Below are positions 1 to 9,753 of a stretch of 64,000 nucleotides of DNA, in pieces. A program made the position numbers and the translations under genes. The notes below the pieces were generated by a model, which had not been told where the DNA came from, searched no databases, and worked only from the letters and a program-made list of their open reading frames with translations. This DNA is from a virus: positions 62,001-126,000 of the IMG/VR virus record IMGVR_UViG_3300049729_000211; one strand, given 5' to 3'. Every line of letters starts with the position of its first letter. Positions within the stretch are counted from its first letter, which is position 1.

Positions 1-465
1 TGATTGAAAAACAAATCGAGTACCATACTTTCTAAGACAAGTCTTCTGAATTTTTTGTTCTACTTGAACACTTTGTCTGACATTGTCAACACCATACACC
101 CTTTGGCAAGTATCATCACGCTTTTTCATCACTTCTTTTGAACACATTGGTGAATTACCACCATATCTATCCAAGCAAGTCCTACTCTTTTTAGCACGAA
201 CATCCGAGCTTGCTAGCGGATTAGTACCTCCAAATTTGTTGATAAAATACTGGTTTCGTTTAGCAACTATTTCAGGCATTAATGACGGGTTTCTAGAACT
301 CAAACAAGTCTTCAGTTTCCATCCGTTACAGCTGTTGTGTCTGGAACTGCAACACGGACGTCTCCCCTTTCCAAGAAAGAACTTGGCAGGTAGTGTACAT
401 CCATAGTTACAGATAAGGTTGATTTCTGGTGGTATAACTTCGACATGCGGCTTCCCAATGCTCAT
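1..465 (-). CDS. Homing-endonuclease-like repeat protein, C-terminus beyond the window
   Basis: Reads from an ATG at 465 and stays open to base 1, so only the first 155 residues are present. The N-terminus holds a zinc-knuckle-like cluster (CNYGC, then CC-x6-C) and is followed by several copies of a T-x3-(R/K)YG repeat (TCLDRYGG, TCQRVYGV, TCLRKYGT) spaced about 25 residues apart. This architecture is known from phage homing-endonuclease-associated proteins with a nuclease domain further downstream; that domain is not in view. No Shine-Dalgarno is visible. The start abuts an 18-nt element (466-483) shared with other endonuclease genes here. Confidence 0.7.
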   Translation of the reverse strand, partial: MSIGKPHVEVIPPEINLICNYGCTLPAKFFLGKGRRPCCSSRHNSCNGWKLKTCLSSRNPSLMPEIVAKRNQYFINKFGGTNPLASSDVRAKKSRTCLDRYGGNSPMCSKEVMKKRDDTCQRVYGVDNVRQSVQVEQKIQKTCLRKYGTRFVFQS

Positions 466-483
466 ACTTAGAGTCAGGAAGTC
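466..483 (-). promoter_or_regulatory. 18-nt GACTTCC element abutting an endonuclease start
   Basis: On the minus strand it reads GACTTCCTGACTCTAAGT directly followed by ATG. The same arrangement, with 0-2 bases to ATG, occurs at 33545-33562, 36786-36803 and 48249-48267, each time before an endonuclease gene. It could be a promoter giving a near-leaderless message or a scar of insertion. Confidence 0.4.
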
Positions 484-510
484 GCAATGTACGAAGTAAT
501 AGTCAGAGGA

Positions 511-3500
511 CTATTCCGCTTCTTTTGTTCCTGTAATGAACTCATACTCCATAGTAAGAGTGTCTTTGTTGATCTTATTGCAGCGGACGAAAACTTCGTA
601 AATGTATCCATCTACAGGATCATTTCTCCAAACCGCACTTTGTGCCCATGCCCCGTTGATGATGTCCTGAAGATCTGTGTCATTGAGATCCGCCAGCAGT
701 GAACGAATCCTGGATCCGTTGCTAATACCAGGCCCAGCACTCATGCCAACTGAGGATACCGGGGAAGTTGAAGACTCGACAAACTCCAGGCTGATTGATC
801 CCTTGCCTGGAACCTTGTTCAGCACTGGGCGAGAGGTCACCTTGAAAGCTGAAACGAATGCTGCAGCGATCTCACCAACCAGCAACTTGATGAACTCGGA
901 GAACTGCTCCTTGTCCTGAGTCTTGTTGGCTGTCTTCTTCAGTCTCATAGAAGCCAGTAGAGCAGAGGGAATACCATCGTCAAGTTGACCATGGTACTCG
1001 TCCATGAAGTCTATACCTCTTATACCTTGCTCATTGCGAAGCGGAAGGCTGTCATTCAGGATCTGAGGCTGGCCCTGGATTCCCACACCCACCGCGCTGG
1101 GAGCCGTGGAGACATACTTGCCCGCATCGCTGACATCAAAGTCGTTGATCATCGGGTTGTTGGCCTCGTTCGGAGCAGGGTTCGGCATGGAGTCTACGAT
1201 CTCTCCTTGAATTTCAGGGTAGAACTCCTGCAGAGCCTGACCAGGATAGAAGAAGCTGAATCCGGCTGTGATTGGACGTTCGGAATTGGTTACCCAATCC
1301 TCACGCTCGTCCTTGCGAACTGTCTCAGGGTTCTCGGTCTTTCCTTTGGGAGCACCTTCGACTACCACAGGGAGGTCTTCTTCAGCCGCCACAAGGACGA
1401 ATGCAGAAGCCTTCTTGGAAGGATCCGTTTTAACGAAATCCTTGATGTTGAAAGAAGCACCACTGGGCTTGGACTGTTTGGGCTTAGGATCAATCGCGTT
1501 TCTCAGATCGTAAGGTTTGGAGTCAAGTGGATGCTTGGCTTCTTCGGCCTTCTTGGACTTGGCCGCCTTGGCGTGTTCCTCTTCCTCGCGCAAAGCCGGG
1601 CAGCCATCGTAGTGCTGTTGAATTCCCTGAACGCTGGTGCAATTGCAGTCAGGGCACTTCTTCTCAGGAGGAGCCTGCTCGTCACGAGCAGCATGATGAC
1701 GTTGGCCTTCCTCGCGCTCAGACTTCAGCCGCTCGTCGAACTCAGGAGTGTGAGGCTCGTAACCCTCGGAGAAGTAGGGAGCCTCGCCGGCATTCTCTCC
1801 ATAGACCGCTCCACAAGCGCAGGTGTAGACGTTCATGCCATCAGGAGCACCCTTGTCCTCTTCCCACTCATGACCTTCGGGAAGAGTGGATGAACCTGGA
1901 TCCGGGTATGCCTTCTTGGAGGAAGCCATCCTGCCTTCTTGTGAATGTTCGTTGTTCCACATATCCGCTTCGCTACGATCTTCAGCAGCTGCATCAACAG
2001 CCTCGAGGATTTCGTAGCTGTTGTATTCTTGAATGAGAGTTCTGATCAACTCGTCCATGAGATCGCCGGTGCGAGCATCGAGGCCAAAATCATTCCATCC
2101 GCTTCCCACGACTTCATCTTCGCCATTGATGGCTCCAAGAGCCGTTTGGAAGATTAGATGAATCGTTTCGGCATCGAATCCATCGGCCTTCATCTCCTCA
2201 ACAAGACTGTCGAGCTCGGTGAATTCCATGGCCGTCTTCACAATACCAGCGAACTTGTCCAACTTCTCGGTGGCAGGAATCTTGATTCCAGTGTGATCTT
2301 CTTCCTCACTGCTGGCGTCATTGATGGAGGTATCACCTTCGAGCCGCTTGGCTGTGTCCTGATCCTCCGGAGGATTAGACAGGGCCTTCTTGACACTTCC
2401 GCCCTTGTGAGTCACTTCGTTGTGGGGATCGTTGTCTTCATCCTCATCTTCGTCTTCGTAGATCCCCGACATGGACTCATCAGTCTGTTCTTCCGGCCAC
2501 TCAATCTTCTCTTCACCGTAGTCCTTGCCATAGTTCGCGATGAAGTCATCGACCCAGGAAGCATTGCCAAAGCTGATGCGCCACATCGCCAAGGTGCCAA
2601 CATTGGGCTGGCTTTCCGGGGAGAAGATCAGGGCAAGATCAGTTCTACCCTCCTTGCCAGAGACGTTGCCATCAATGATGAATGCTTCCGAGAACACCGG
2701 GGCCTTGGCAATCCCTTCCTCTACCAGCATCTCTGCAATTCCGTTGACCCATGCCTGCTGAGGAGCTCCTGCTCCCATGATTACCAGACCAAGGTCCTTG
2801 TCGTGTGCCAGGAGTGCTGAGAATGGCTGATTGGATACCTGAGGCTCACCAGCTGTCTTCTTTACAGAAGCAGACTTCTCTTTTTCATGATCCTCAACCT
2901 CAGCTTCGTGATCGTCTTCTTCCTTCTCGTGATCCTCAACCTCAGCTTCGTGATCTCCTTCTTCGTGAGCTTCCTCCTCAGCCTCGTGTTCGTGACTCTC
3001 TTCCTTGTGCTCTTCCTGCTCCTCAGCGAAGTAGTCCGCATTCCAATAGTCGTCTTCCTTGGGCTCAGCCTTCGGTTCGGACTTTGGCTCTTCAGATTTC
3101 GGTTCAGCAGCTGGTTCTGTTGACTCAGCCTTCGGTTCGGTAGATTCAGCCTTTGGCTCGGACTTCTTGGTTTCCTTGAGTTCTACCAGCGGGGCCGGTC
3201 CAAGGTCCTCAGTGATGGCATTCCAAATGCTGTCAAAGTCCATGTTGACATCAGCCGTCTTGGCATCCACCACACCAGCGGGACGGAGCTTGGCAAGGCG
3301 AGCTTCGCGATCAGCCGCCTTCTTGCTCGCCTTGCTTGAGAATCCTCTTGAATGAGTGGCCGCCGTCTTTCCGCAAATGCATTCAGAGGCTGGACGATCA
3401 CAGGCATCACAGTAACCATCATCAGGAACGTCTTCTTCTGGTTTCTGATACGGAGCAGTGAATGCGGAAACCTTGGGAGCCGGAGCTTCAATCCTGTCCA

Positions 3501-4719
3501 CTTCCATGGAGTGAAGCCGACTGATGGCATCGGCATCATTTGCGACACCGGGGGTCCTCAGCATTCCAGCGCCCGCATTGCCACTGGTGTTCTCGCCGCC
3601 GTTGCCAGCCGACTTGAAATACTCATGTGAACGGAGGGCCTTCTCAGCTTCCTCCTTGGATGCGTGAGAGTCAAGAATCTTCCCATCCTTGACATTGCAC
3701 CACGGGGCTTCCTTACCCTCTGAATCCTTGTGACCAGGCTTGTGCTCGATGGTTGCGAACTTGGACTCGAACTTGACTGAAGCACCCTTGCTGTTTTCGA
3801 TGTTCATGTCAGAGGTGAATGATCCAGGCTCTCCGTAATCCGGATGGGCGCGAATTCCTTCAGGTTCCTTGATTGTGGTCTTTCCCACTTCCTCAGGAGC
3901 CTTGATCTCCTCGCCCTTGACTGTGAAGTCCTTGGTCAGTTCAGCCAAGACCTGAGTCTCACCAGGTTCCAGACCGTTATTCTCGGCCAGGATGATGGCT
4001 GCAGTCTTTCTGCTGAGCACAGCATAAGGCTTGCGAGCCGATGCCTTCTTGTTGACCTCATCACCCTTCTCCAACTCAGGGAAATTCTTGAGAGGATTTT
4101 CAGTGATGAACGGATACTGCATCTTCGGAGTCACGTCACAGACATCCACGCGAGCGGTGTCGATGTCAGTGGTGAGTGTTTCGAAAGCACTGGACAAGGC
4201 TGGATCGAAGTAGCAAGAGAAGATCAGGTGGCGAACCAGGTTGGCCAGTTCCTGATCATCCTTCGTGTACTTGAACATGACATATTCGCGAGGATTGGTC
4301 CAGGCCGGCAAGAACATGACGATGGATTCATACTTGCCCGACTGTTCGTTCTTGAAGAGCCGGTCTTTGATCTCCTGGTAGTCGGCCTTGCTGTATTCAT
4401 CGAACTCGGACTCACCAATCTTGTGCTCGAGAAGATCTGAAACCTCCTCGCCACCGAACTCACGGACAATTGCTCCGTAGAGGAGAGCCAGAGGGAAGTC
4501 TTCAAGGTTGTCTGCCACTGAAGCAGGAACAATCATGACGCGCCCAATGACAATGTGCTGACGAAGACCCTCGTAGAAGACCTGAAGAGACTGAATCGTT
4601 CCAGAACTCTTGGCCTTGTCCTCGCCCTGTTTGATAGCGGCGACGACTTTCGCGAGTAGATGATCTCCGATCATGAATGACTGCCAAGATCTTGCGGAGA
4701 CTGTTCCCATTGGTTGCAT
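511..4719 (-). CDS. Very large acidic modular protein, probable virion or head-assembly protein
   Basis: 1402 residues, function not recognised. Residues 1-220 look globular. About 515-620 is low-complexity and acidic (repeated EPKAEST and DHEAEVEDHEKE). Zinc-ribbon-like clusters lie near 437-449 (CDAC...CIC), 967-969 (CAC) and 1022-1040 (CPDC...C). The tripeptide KTA occurs six times (about 238, 451, 487, 621, 828, 1262), mostly in linkers between modules, as it does in neighbouring proteins. The size, modularity and position beside structural genes suggest an internal virion or prohead component (inference). The start codon has a GAGGAA ribosome-binding site lying in the last codons of the upstream HNH gene. 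Confidence 0.75.
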   Translation of the reverse strand: MQPMGTVSARSWQSFMIGDHLLAKVVAAIKQGEDKAKSSGTIQSLQVFYEGLRQHIVIGRVMIVPASVADNLEDFPLALLYGAIVREFGGEEVSDLLEHKIGESEFDEYSKADYQEIKDRLFKNEQSGKYESIVMFLPAWTNPREYVMFKYTKDDQELANLVRHLIFSCYFDPALSSAFETLTTDIDTARVDVCDVTPKMQYPFITENPLKNFPELEKGDEVNKKASARKPYAVLSRKTAAIILAENNGLEPGETQVLAELTKDFTVKGEEIKAPEEVGKTTIKEPEGIRAHPDYGEPGSFTSDMNIENSKGASVKFESKFATIEHKPGHKDSEGKEAPWCNVKDGKILDSHASKEEAEKALRSHEYFKSAGNGGENTSGNAGAGMLRTPGVANDADAISRLHSMEVDRIEAPAPKVSAFTAPYQKPEEDVPDDGYCDACDRPASECICGKTAATHSRGFSSKASKKAADREARLAKLRPAGVVDAKTADVNMDFDSIWNAITEDLGPAPLVELKETKKSEPKAESTEPKAESTEPAAEPKSEEPKSEPKAEPKEDDYWNADYFAEEQEEHKEESHEHEAEEEAHEEGDHEAEVEDHEKEEDDHEAEVEDHEKEKSASVKKTAGEPQVSNQPFSALLAHDKDLGLVIMGAGAPQQAWVNGIAEMLVEEGIAKAPVFSEAFIIDGNVSGKEGRTDLALIFSPESQPNVGTLAMWRISFGNASWVDDFIANYGKDYGEEKIEWPEEQTDESMSGIYEDEDEDEDNDPHNEVTHKGGSVKKALSNPPEDQDTAKRLEGDTSINDASSEEEDHTGIKIPATEKLDKFAGIVKTAMEFTELDSLVEEMKADGFDAETIHLIFQTALGAINGEDEVVGSGWNDFGLDARTGDLMDELIRTLIQEYNSYEILEAVDAAAEDRSEADMWNNEHSQEGRMASSKKAYPDPGSSTLPEGHEWEEDKGAPDGMNVYTCACGAVYGENAGEAPYFSEGYEPHTPEFDERLKSEREEGQRHHAARDEQAPPEKKCPDCNCTSVQGIQQHYDGCPALREEEEHAKAAKSKKAEEAKHPLDSKPYDLRNAIDPKPKQSKPSGASFNIKDFVKTDPSKKASAFVLVAAEEDLPVVVEGAPKGKTENPETVRKDEREDWVTNSERPITAGFSFFYPGQALQEFYPEIQGEIVDSMPNPAPNEANNPMINDFDVSDAGKYVSTAPSAVGVGIQGQPQILNDSLPLRNEQGIRGIDFMDEYHGQLDDGIPSALLASMRLKKTANKTQDKEQFSEFIKLLVGEIAAAFVSAFKVTSRPVLNKVPGKGSISLEFVESSTSPVSSVGMSAGPGISNGSRIRSLLADLNDTDLQDIINGAWAQSAVWRNDPVDGYIYEVFVRCNKINKDTLTMEYEFITGTKEAE

Positions 4720-4722
4720 GTC

Positions 4723-5274
4723 TTATTCCTCGTTGTTGTGCCGGTAAATCTTCTGAATATGGGACAGAAAGTCTCTTACTCCCATAGCACTCTTCATACG
4801 ATTACACTGCCAACAACAAGGAACTGCATTGCCTTCAGTGTAACCAAGAGCACTATTGACCCTGTCTATCCCACCATAGATGAAAAACCCAGTATTCTCT
4901 GATTTCTTAAAAACCCTACTTGGAATCTCTCCACAGTAAACGCAAGAGGAAGTGATCAGAGAATCAAATTCTTCGTCAGACAAATCCCATACAATGTTTC
5001 TGTTTCTTGCATTTCTAGTGTAAACCTCTTTGATGCCGTTTCTAGCTGCTACTCCAAAAGGTTTTGCATTGGATTTTCCTGTACCAGAAAGAGATTCCCT
5101 TCTCAAGCAACCGCAACTACGCGCATTGCTACTGGTCAGATTGCCACCTTGAATGCTGCATTCTTTGCCACAGTCACAACGACATATCCAGCGTGCAGGA
5201 GTAATACGTCCGTCTCTCCGCATCACTACAAGTCGTCCATATCGTTTGTCGGTTAAATCGATGAGACGCGTCAT
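4723..5274 (-). CDS. HNH homing endonuclease with N-terminal zinc ribbon
   Basis: 183 residues. The N-terminus (DLTDKRYGRLVV, then CRCDCG and SCGCL) is the zinc-ribbon module that often precedes phage HNH nucleases. The HNH part holds CVYCG, GGIDRVNSALGYTEGN (the usual ID-R-N signature) and CCWQCNRMKS. It sits inside an operon: its ATG overlaps the stop of the upstream gene (ATGA), a good AGGAG precedes it, and its own last codons contain the ribosome-binding site of the downstream gene. This is typical of a free-standing homing gene that invaded an intergenic junction. Confidence 0.9.
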   Translation of the reverse strand: MTRLIDLTDKRYGRLVVMRRDGRITPARWICRCDCGKECSIQGGNLTSSNARSCGCLRRESLSGTGKSNAKPFGVAARNGIKEVYTRNARNRNIVWDLSDEEFDSLITSSCVYCGEIPSRVFKKSENTGFFIYGGIDRVNSALGYTEGNAVPCCWQCNRMKSAMGVRDFLSHIQKIYRHNNEE

Positions 5275-5807
5275 ACTTCTCCTATCCTTGCAGTCTCTCG
5301 ACGAAGCCGTTCATCATTGGTTTTCACCAAATCAGAAAACTGTTTCATGACACTGTCAATTGTAGTTCTGTCCAGTCCTGACTCTTTCAGAGATTTAGTA
5401 TACAGAGTCATTAGCTCAACAAAAACGAATTGGAATTTTGGGCCGTCAAACGACAAAAAATCCTTCTTGGAAAGGATATCACTTTCAGTCAGTGATTTCT
5501 GCAATTCCCGAAGCATTTTGATTTCGTCATTCAAACTTCGACGCTGTGATATGAAGGTGGGATCGGAGTTGCCCAGCAGCACCAGTTCCTTGAGAGCGAT
5601 GGTCATCTCAATGGTGATCATCCTGGAGATGTCAGCGACCGATGAAGTCTGGTCCTGCATCTTCACCAGAATGTCTTCGATGTTCGTTTTCCGGTGCTTC
5701 GGCCCATCATCCTTCTCTTCTTCTTTCGGAGGCATAGTATTCTCAGGAGACGGAGCTACCTTTCCATCTGAGCCATCACTGAGAAATTTGAACTCCTGGT
5801 CTTCCAT
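5271..5807 (-). CDS. Hypothetical protein, helical, acidic N-terminus
   Basis: 178 residues, not recognised. The first 45 residues are charged and probably disordered; the rest is predicted by eye as mostly helical (repeating hydrophobic and charged pattern around ADISRMITIEMTIALKELVLL). Its start overlaps the stop of the upstream gene (TAATG), so the two are probably translated together. A small helical protein within a head-assembly block could be a scaffold or terminase-associated factor, but nothing in the sequence proves that. Confidence 0.65.
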   Translation of the reverse strand: MEDQEFKFLSDGSDGKVAPSPENTMPPKEEEKDDGPKHRKTNIEDILVKMQDQTSSVADISRMITIEMTIALKELVLLGNSDPTFISQRRSLNDEIKMLRELQKSLTESDILSKKDFLSFDGPKFQFVFVELMTLYTKSLKESGLDRTTIDSVMKQFSDLVKTNDERLRRETARIGEV

Positions 5808-7126
5808 TAAATCTCCAATGAGAAGTGAGAGCCAACTTCAATCTCGTATCCTTTGGGCTGGATGATGTCAATGTCTCCCAGCTTGGCAGTCGACGAGAGG
5901 TCGTATTCATTAAGCATCTGATGACCATCTTTCGGTGCACCAGAAGCAATCTTGTGGTTGGAAGAAGCCGTGCTCATCCCAGGGAAGCTCAGCAAAGTCC
6001 CGCCAGTGAGACCGCAGTGCATGCTGCTGCGATAAGCACAAGAGGAACACTTGGGTGCTCCAACGATGGCGTTCTGGACTCCCAATTTCCCCTTGAGGAA
6101 ACGGCAGTCAATCTGGGAGAGAGCGATCTTGGTTCCTGCAGTCTTCAATCCACCCACGAACTTCTTCACGACATCAGCCGCCCGGACTACGCCAGCGGTC
6201 TTGACACCGAATGAATAAATCTTCTCGAGGGATGCTCCAGCAGTGTGAGCCTTGGAAATTGCAGCAACGGTGAATTCCGGAGAGGTGGTCTTGATGGTAG
6301 AAGCTGTCTTGGCCGCCGTGGTTCTCTGGGTGACCTTGTCATCCACTCGGACGATAGGAGCCTTGTCAGCGGTCTTCTGCTCGGCGCCATCACGGATCTT
6401 GGCAAGGTGTTCGGCTGCAGTAAACTGCTTCTTTTCCATGAACTTGTTGGGTTCCCAATAGTCCATGCCGTTCACATCTTCTGTTCCGCCGGCATCCAGA
6501 TACTCGTGGGCAGAATTCCAGTTGAAGATGACATTTTCAGCCAGCTTCTTCTTGAGATAGTTGCTGATCTTCTCCTTGGAGTGACCGGCAGCTATGGCCT
6601 TGCGAATGCCCGCCCGGATGCTCTCATCAGAGATACGCTTGCCCTTGGTTTCGACTGTGGTGCCCTTGGCTTTCTCAAGTGAGATTGAGACATCCGCCAG
6701 CGCATTGTCATCCGAAGTGACCGCCGCCGCGCGATTCTTCCAGTCGTTGGGGACGGAAGAAACTCGAACGGTATCAAACGGATCTCCAAGAGGATCTCTG
6801 TCGTCGATTGGTTGCGAAACTTGCGCAGTCAAACCCTCTTCAGAGCAACCATTGTTATAGCAGCGAAGTACACCCAGTTGGTCCTTCTGCAATGGTTTAC
6901 TGCATGCCGGGCAATTCTGGTCGTACCCAGAGGCAAAGTGAACACCACCGTGGACTTCTCCTCGGTCACCTTCAATGGAACGTGTGAATGCCTTGTCAAC
7001 CTCGTCATGAGTCAGGTTCAAGAGTTCCTGACCAGAAGCTCTGGCTGCATTGAGTCCCACATCCTCATAGTCCGATGGTCCGTCAAGGAACGCGTCGATG
7101 ATACTCGAATACAGTTTTTCTGCCAT
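5807..7126 (-). CDS. KTA-rich zinc-binding protein, probable virion component
   Basis: 439 residues. Residues about 72-95 form a zinc ribbon (CPAC-x14-C-x5-C) and 341-371 hold a second Cys cluster (C-x18-CSSC-x6-C). The middle is Ala/Lys-rich with four KTA tripeptides near 251, 273, 309 and 328. No known family recognised. A strong AAGGAGGG ribosome-binding site lies inside the final codons of the upstream GIY-YIG gene, five bases before this ATG. Coupled with the next gene by TAATG overlap. Confidence 0.7.
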   Translation of the reverse strand: MAEKLYSSIIDAFLDGPSDYEDVGLNAARASGQELLNLTHDEVDKAFTRSIEGDRGEVHGGVHFASGYDQNCPACSKPLQKDQLGVLRCYNNGCSEEGLTAQVSQPIDDRDPLGDPFDTVRVSSVPNDWKNRAAAVTSDDNALADVSISLEKAKGTTVETKGKRISDESIRAGIRKAIAAGHSKEKISNYLKKKLAENVIFNWNSAHEYLDAGGTEDVNGMDYWEPNKFMEKKQFTAAEHLAKIRDGAEQKTADKAPIVRVDDKVTQRTTAAKTASTIKTTSPEFTVAAISKAHTAGASLEKIYSFGVKTAGVVRAADVVKKFVGGLKTAGTKIALSQIDCRFLKGKLGVQNAIVGAPKCSSCAYRSSMHCGLTGGTLLSFPGMSTASSNHKIASGAPKDGHQMLNEYDLSSTAKLGDIDIIQPKGYEIEVGSHFSLEI

Positions 7127-7917
7127 TACAACCCTCCTTGGTATAGGCCGGACTTGGACCTATTTCTTTCAGCAATTCGAATTGCCTGAGCAGCGCGACG
7201 TTCGGGAGTCCATGCCGATACCATTTTCTTGCAAAATTCGGAAGAACGCTTCTGACCTAGGTTTGAAAGACGACTTTTTAGACGCTCTTCTTGTGAAACT
7301 ACCCTTCCCTTGGAGGATTCTCTGTGCTTTCGACGAGTTTCATCAGTTACACCTGCTCTAATGGCTGAAGAAGAGTTTTCTCTGTAGTCTGGATCTCTCC
7401 ATAAACTTTCCATTCTTACAGCAAGTAAATCGTAATTGACAGAAGGAGTTTTTCCCTTCCTCTGAGCACAAAATAGAGCTCTTGTGAAATTTGAATGAGT
7501 CCTGCCGGTACTACTGACCCTGTGTTTCTCTCGTGTATCCTCAGAAACGAACCTTCCTGTCATTGCTACACGCAGCTTCTGCTTTGTGGATTCTGAGGAA
7601 GTTCTCCCACGCATAGGAGCACCTGCTTGAAGAGCGATGTTGTACCCACTATGAACAGCATCGAAAGCATCAATGGCTAGCTGTTCTTTCTCCAGAAGTT
7701 GCTCTGTAGGACAGTAAATAATCACGTCGAATTCAAAAACGGATTCTCCATACTTATTGAAGGCATTCTGAAGTTTGGGGTTGTAATGCTTGTTTGTTTT
7801 CAACTCTCCGAAGTGTTCCTGGCATCTCTTTGATAAATCGGCACTGCTTCCTATGTACACTTTTTGGTTCAAAGTGTTTAGTATCCTGTAAACCCCGCAA
7901 TTTGACCAATCATTCAT
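7126..7917 (-). CDS. GIY-YIG homing endonuclease
   Basis: 263 residues. The GIY-YIG domain is at the N-terminus (GVYRILNTLNQKVYIGSS, catalytic Tyr and downstream Arg, then E in LEKEQ and SGYNI). The C-terminal half has repeated basic NUMOD-like segments (SESTKQKL, SEDTREKHR, TDETRRKHR) that bind DNA in this family. Its last codons (QGGL, stop) carry the AAGGAGGG that serves the next gene. No clear ribosome-binding site of its own; the start lies at the end of the upstream gene. Confidence 0.92.
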   Translation of the reverse strand: MNDWSNCGVYRILNTLNQKVYIGSSADLSKRCQEHFGELKTNKHYNPKLQNAFNKYGESVFEFDVIIYCPTEQLLEKEQLAIDAFDAVHSGYNIALQAGAPMRGRTSSESTKQKLRVAMTGRFVSEDTREKHRVSSTGRTHSNFTRALFCAQRKGKTPSVNYDLLAVRMESLWRDPDYRENSSSAIRAGVTDETRRKHRESSKGRVVSQEERLKSRLSNLGQKRSSEFCKKMVSAWTPERRAAQAIRIAERNRSKSGLYQGGL

Positions 7918-8240
7918 CAGAACGTGAGATCTCCTAAGATTTGACTCAGAAAGTTACCAGGTGAATCCGCTGGTGCTCCAGCTATTGACTCTCCGTTGTC
8001 AACTTCATCAACAGACAGTCGTATAATCTTTCCTCCCTGTACTTTCCAAAAGTTTTTTGTTGATACGCACCTGTATGCATTTCCAGCCACACGAATCAGC
8101 CCCATCTCCTTTATCTTTTGGCGGAGTTCTGGGGTTATGGATGCTGTCTTGAAATGATGTTCAGTAGGAGCAGAAGAGGGTTGTTCACTCACCTGTCGAC
8201 TTCCGCCCAAACCATGACTGCTATACCGAAATCGATCCAT
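7917..8240 (-). CDS. Hypothetical protein with a KTA motif
   Basis: 107 residues, not recognised. The first 30 residues are Ser-rich and probably flexible, then FKTASITPELRQKIKEMGLI, another instance of the KTA tripeptide seen in the neighbouring virion-type proteins. A good AGGAG sits eight bases before the ATG; it can pair with an upstream ACTCC arm (near 8248-8266) in a weak five-base-pair hairpin. Confidence 0.6.
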   Translation of the reverse strand: MDRFRYSSHGLGGSRQVSEQPSSAPTEHHFKTASITPELRQKIKEMGLIRVAGNAYRCVSTKNFWKVQGGKIIRLSVDEVDNGESIAGAPADSPGNFLSQILGDLTF

Positions 8241-8299
8241 TTTCGGACTCCTCTAAGAAAGGAGTACGAAAGTCTCTTTATGCTGGAGAAGTATTCCTG

Positions 8300-9040
8300 C
8301 TATCGGTTTGCCCTAGATACAAAAACGCTGCGCTCGAAATCTGGATCAGAAACATCAATGCAAAACTCTCCTAGGATGTCCGGATCCCGGAGTTGAATGT
8401 GTCCCTGCTTTGATAGTTTCCGTCTGCTGTATCCCATCCCAGACGCACTCGCCTTCTCAATGAGACCTTGTAGATAGGCACCCAGGGCCTTGCCTTGTCG
8501 ATTCTCAGACTGCTCCAGAACTTGAGCAGCGCGACGTATAGCTCGACGCACATCAGGGCGATGCAAGTGGAATACGTCAGCGACAATCTGAAAACTTTTG
8601 GTCTTCTCGTAAAGTTCGATCGCCTTCGACATCTCCATATTCTCGAGCAAAGTGGACTCAAGTCCTTCCTTCTCCAAAATGCCCTTCATCGCTTCCTGAG
8701 TGGGAGGTCCCAGCAGGATGAAAGTGCCCACTCGTTCTACCGCCTTCCGGATCAGAAACGAACACAGAGTCTGTGTTGTGCGGTGGATGACCGCCAGCGT
8801 GTTCTGTGTCTTGGAGAGGAGATAGTAGCTGAGGAGAAGTTCTTGATCTTCTTTGGAAAGGTAACGGATGATCCTGAGGAACTCGGTGAAGTTTTCTTCC
8901 ACATAGGTGAAGATGTCATTCTCAGACAAATCCGCCTGAGTTTCCAATGAAATAGTTGTAATCCCTTCCAGCGATTGGTCCTCAGAAAGGAGAAGAGATC
9001 TTTGTGCGGTAACGGCGTCCATGTAAGGTGATGATTCCAT
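8300..9040 (-). CDS. Hypothetical protein with two helix-turn-helix-like segments (sigma-region-4-like)
   Basis: I place the start at 9040, which follows AAGGAGGG with ideal spacing; that site lies in the 3' end of the upstream GIY-YIG gene. About 246 residues. The stretch LSKEDQELLLSYYLLSKTQN resembles region 4 of sigma-70-type factors (acidic helix, then a helix-turn-helix), and a second candidate is SFQIVADVFHLHRPDVRRAI. This could be a small transcription factor or a virion protein with a DNA-binding fold. The similarity is by eye and weak. Confidence 0.6.
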   Translation of the reverse strand: MESSPYMDAVTAQRSLLLSEDQSLEGITTISLETQADLSENDIFTYVEENFTEFLRIIRYLSKEDQELLLSYYLLSKTQNTLAVIHRTTQTLCSFLIRKAVERVGTFILLGPPTQEAMKGILEKEGLESTLLENMEMSKAIELYEKTKSFQIVADVFHLHRPDVRRAIRRAAQVLEQSENRQGKALGAYLQGLIEKASASGMGYSRRKLSKQGHIQLRDPDILGEFCIDVSDPDFERSVFVSRANR

Positions 9041-9045
9041 GGTAC

Positions 9046-9753
9046 TTAACCCTCCTTCTGCCAAAGAACAGCAGCTCCCTTCATACCAATTTCTGACATG
9101 CGATTAGGATTTGAGAGAATTTGTTTCCTAGCTCTTTCAGCCTGAGCCTTACGGCGTTCAGGAGTCCATGCTGATTTCATTTTTGTTGTGATTTTAGATT
9201 TCCATTCAGGATCTTGCCAATTTTCTCTTAACTCTTTTGCAGCACTCTGTATGCCTTTAGCTGTATCTTCGGCAGTGAACTTGTAGTAGTCCTTATCAGC
9301 TTTCCTTCTTACCCAGGCTCTTCTCAGTTTGACAATCGCAGAATCGGAATGCTTCTTTCCCACTCTTCTAACTTTGATGTCGTCCTTGAATTTTTGCGAT
9401 TGAGCACGCTTCTTCCCAGCCGCTCTGCAGGCCTCTACTTGCCCTGGCCATGTACCTCCATCCCATCCATTTTGTGCTGCGTTGTACCCAGTGTCTCTCA
9501 GATGGGACTGTAATCTAAGTATCCAAGCGGACTCTCTGGCTCTCAACCAGAGTTCGTCTTCAACTTCTTCTAGAATCTCAAAATCCCAAAAATCTGATTG
9601 CTTGTTCCAAGCTCTTTGCAGATAAGGATTTCTGTGTTTACCCGCTATCAAGTCCTTCTTGTGATTTTGAAGACGATTTTCCACGTCTACAGAGGAACCT
9701 ATGTAGACCTTACCATTTACCAGATTGAGAATCCAGTAAACTCCAGCAACCAT
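9046..9753 (-). CDS. GIY-YIG homing endonuclease
   Basis: 235 residues. N-terminal GVYWILNLVNGKVYIGSS, then RLQNH and the E of RARESAWI give a clear GIY-YIG catalytic core; the C-terminus is a basic DNA-binding tail ending in SAWTPERRKAQAERARK, a motif also found in the GIY-YIG protein at 7126-7917, so the two are related. Its last codons encode the ribosome-binding site of the next gene. Its own AGGAGG is part of the bipartite element at 9769-9798. Confidence 0.92.
   Translation of the reverse strand: MVAGVYWILNLVNGKVYIGSSVDVENRLQNHKKDLIAGKHRNPYLQRAWNKQSDFWDFEILEEVEDELWLRARESAWILRLQSHLRDTGYNAAQNGWDGGTWPGQVEACRAAGKKRAQSQKFKDDIKVRRVGKKHSDSAIVKLRRAWVRRKADKDYYKFTAEDTAKGIQSAAKELRENWQDPEWKSKITTKMKSAWTPERRKAQAERARKQILSNPNRMSEIGMKGAAVLWQKEG

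Noticed and set aside
985-1893. Long open frame opposite the 1402-residue gene
   Set aside because: Antisense shadow of a real gene with good codon structure and clear domains; no ribosome-binding site and repetitive Leu/Arg composition.
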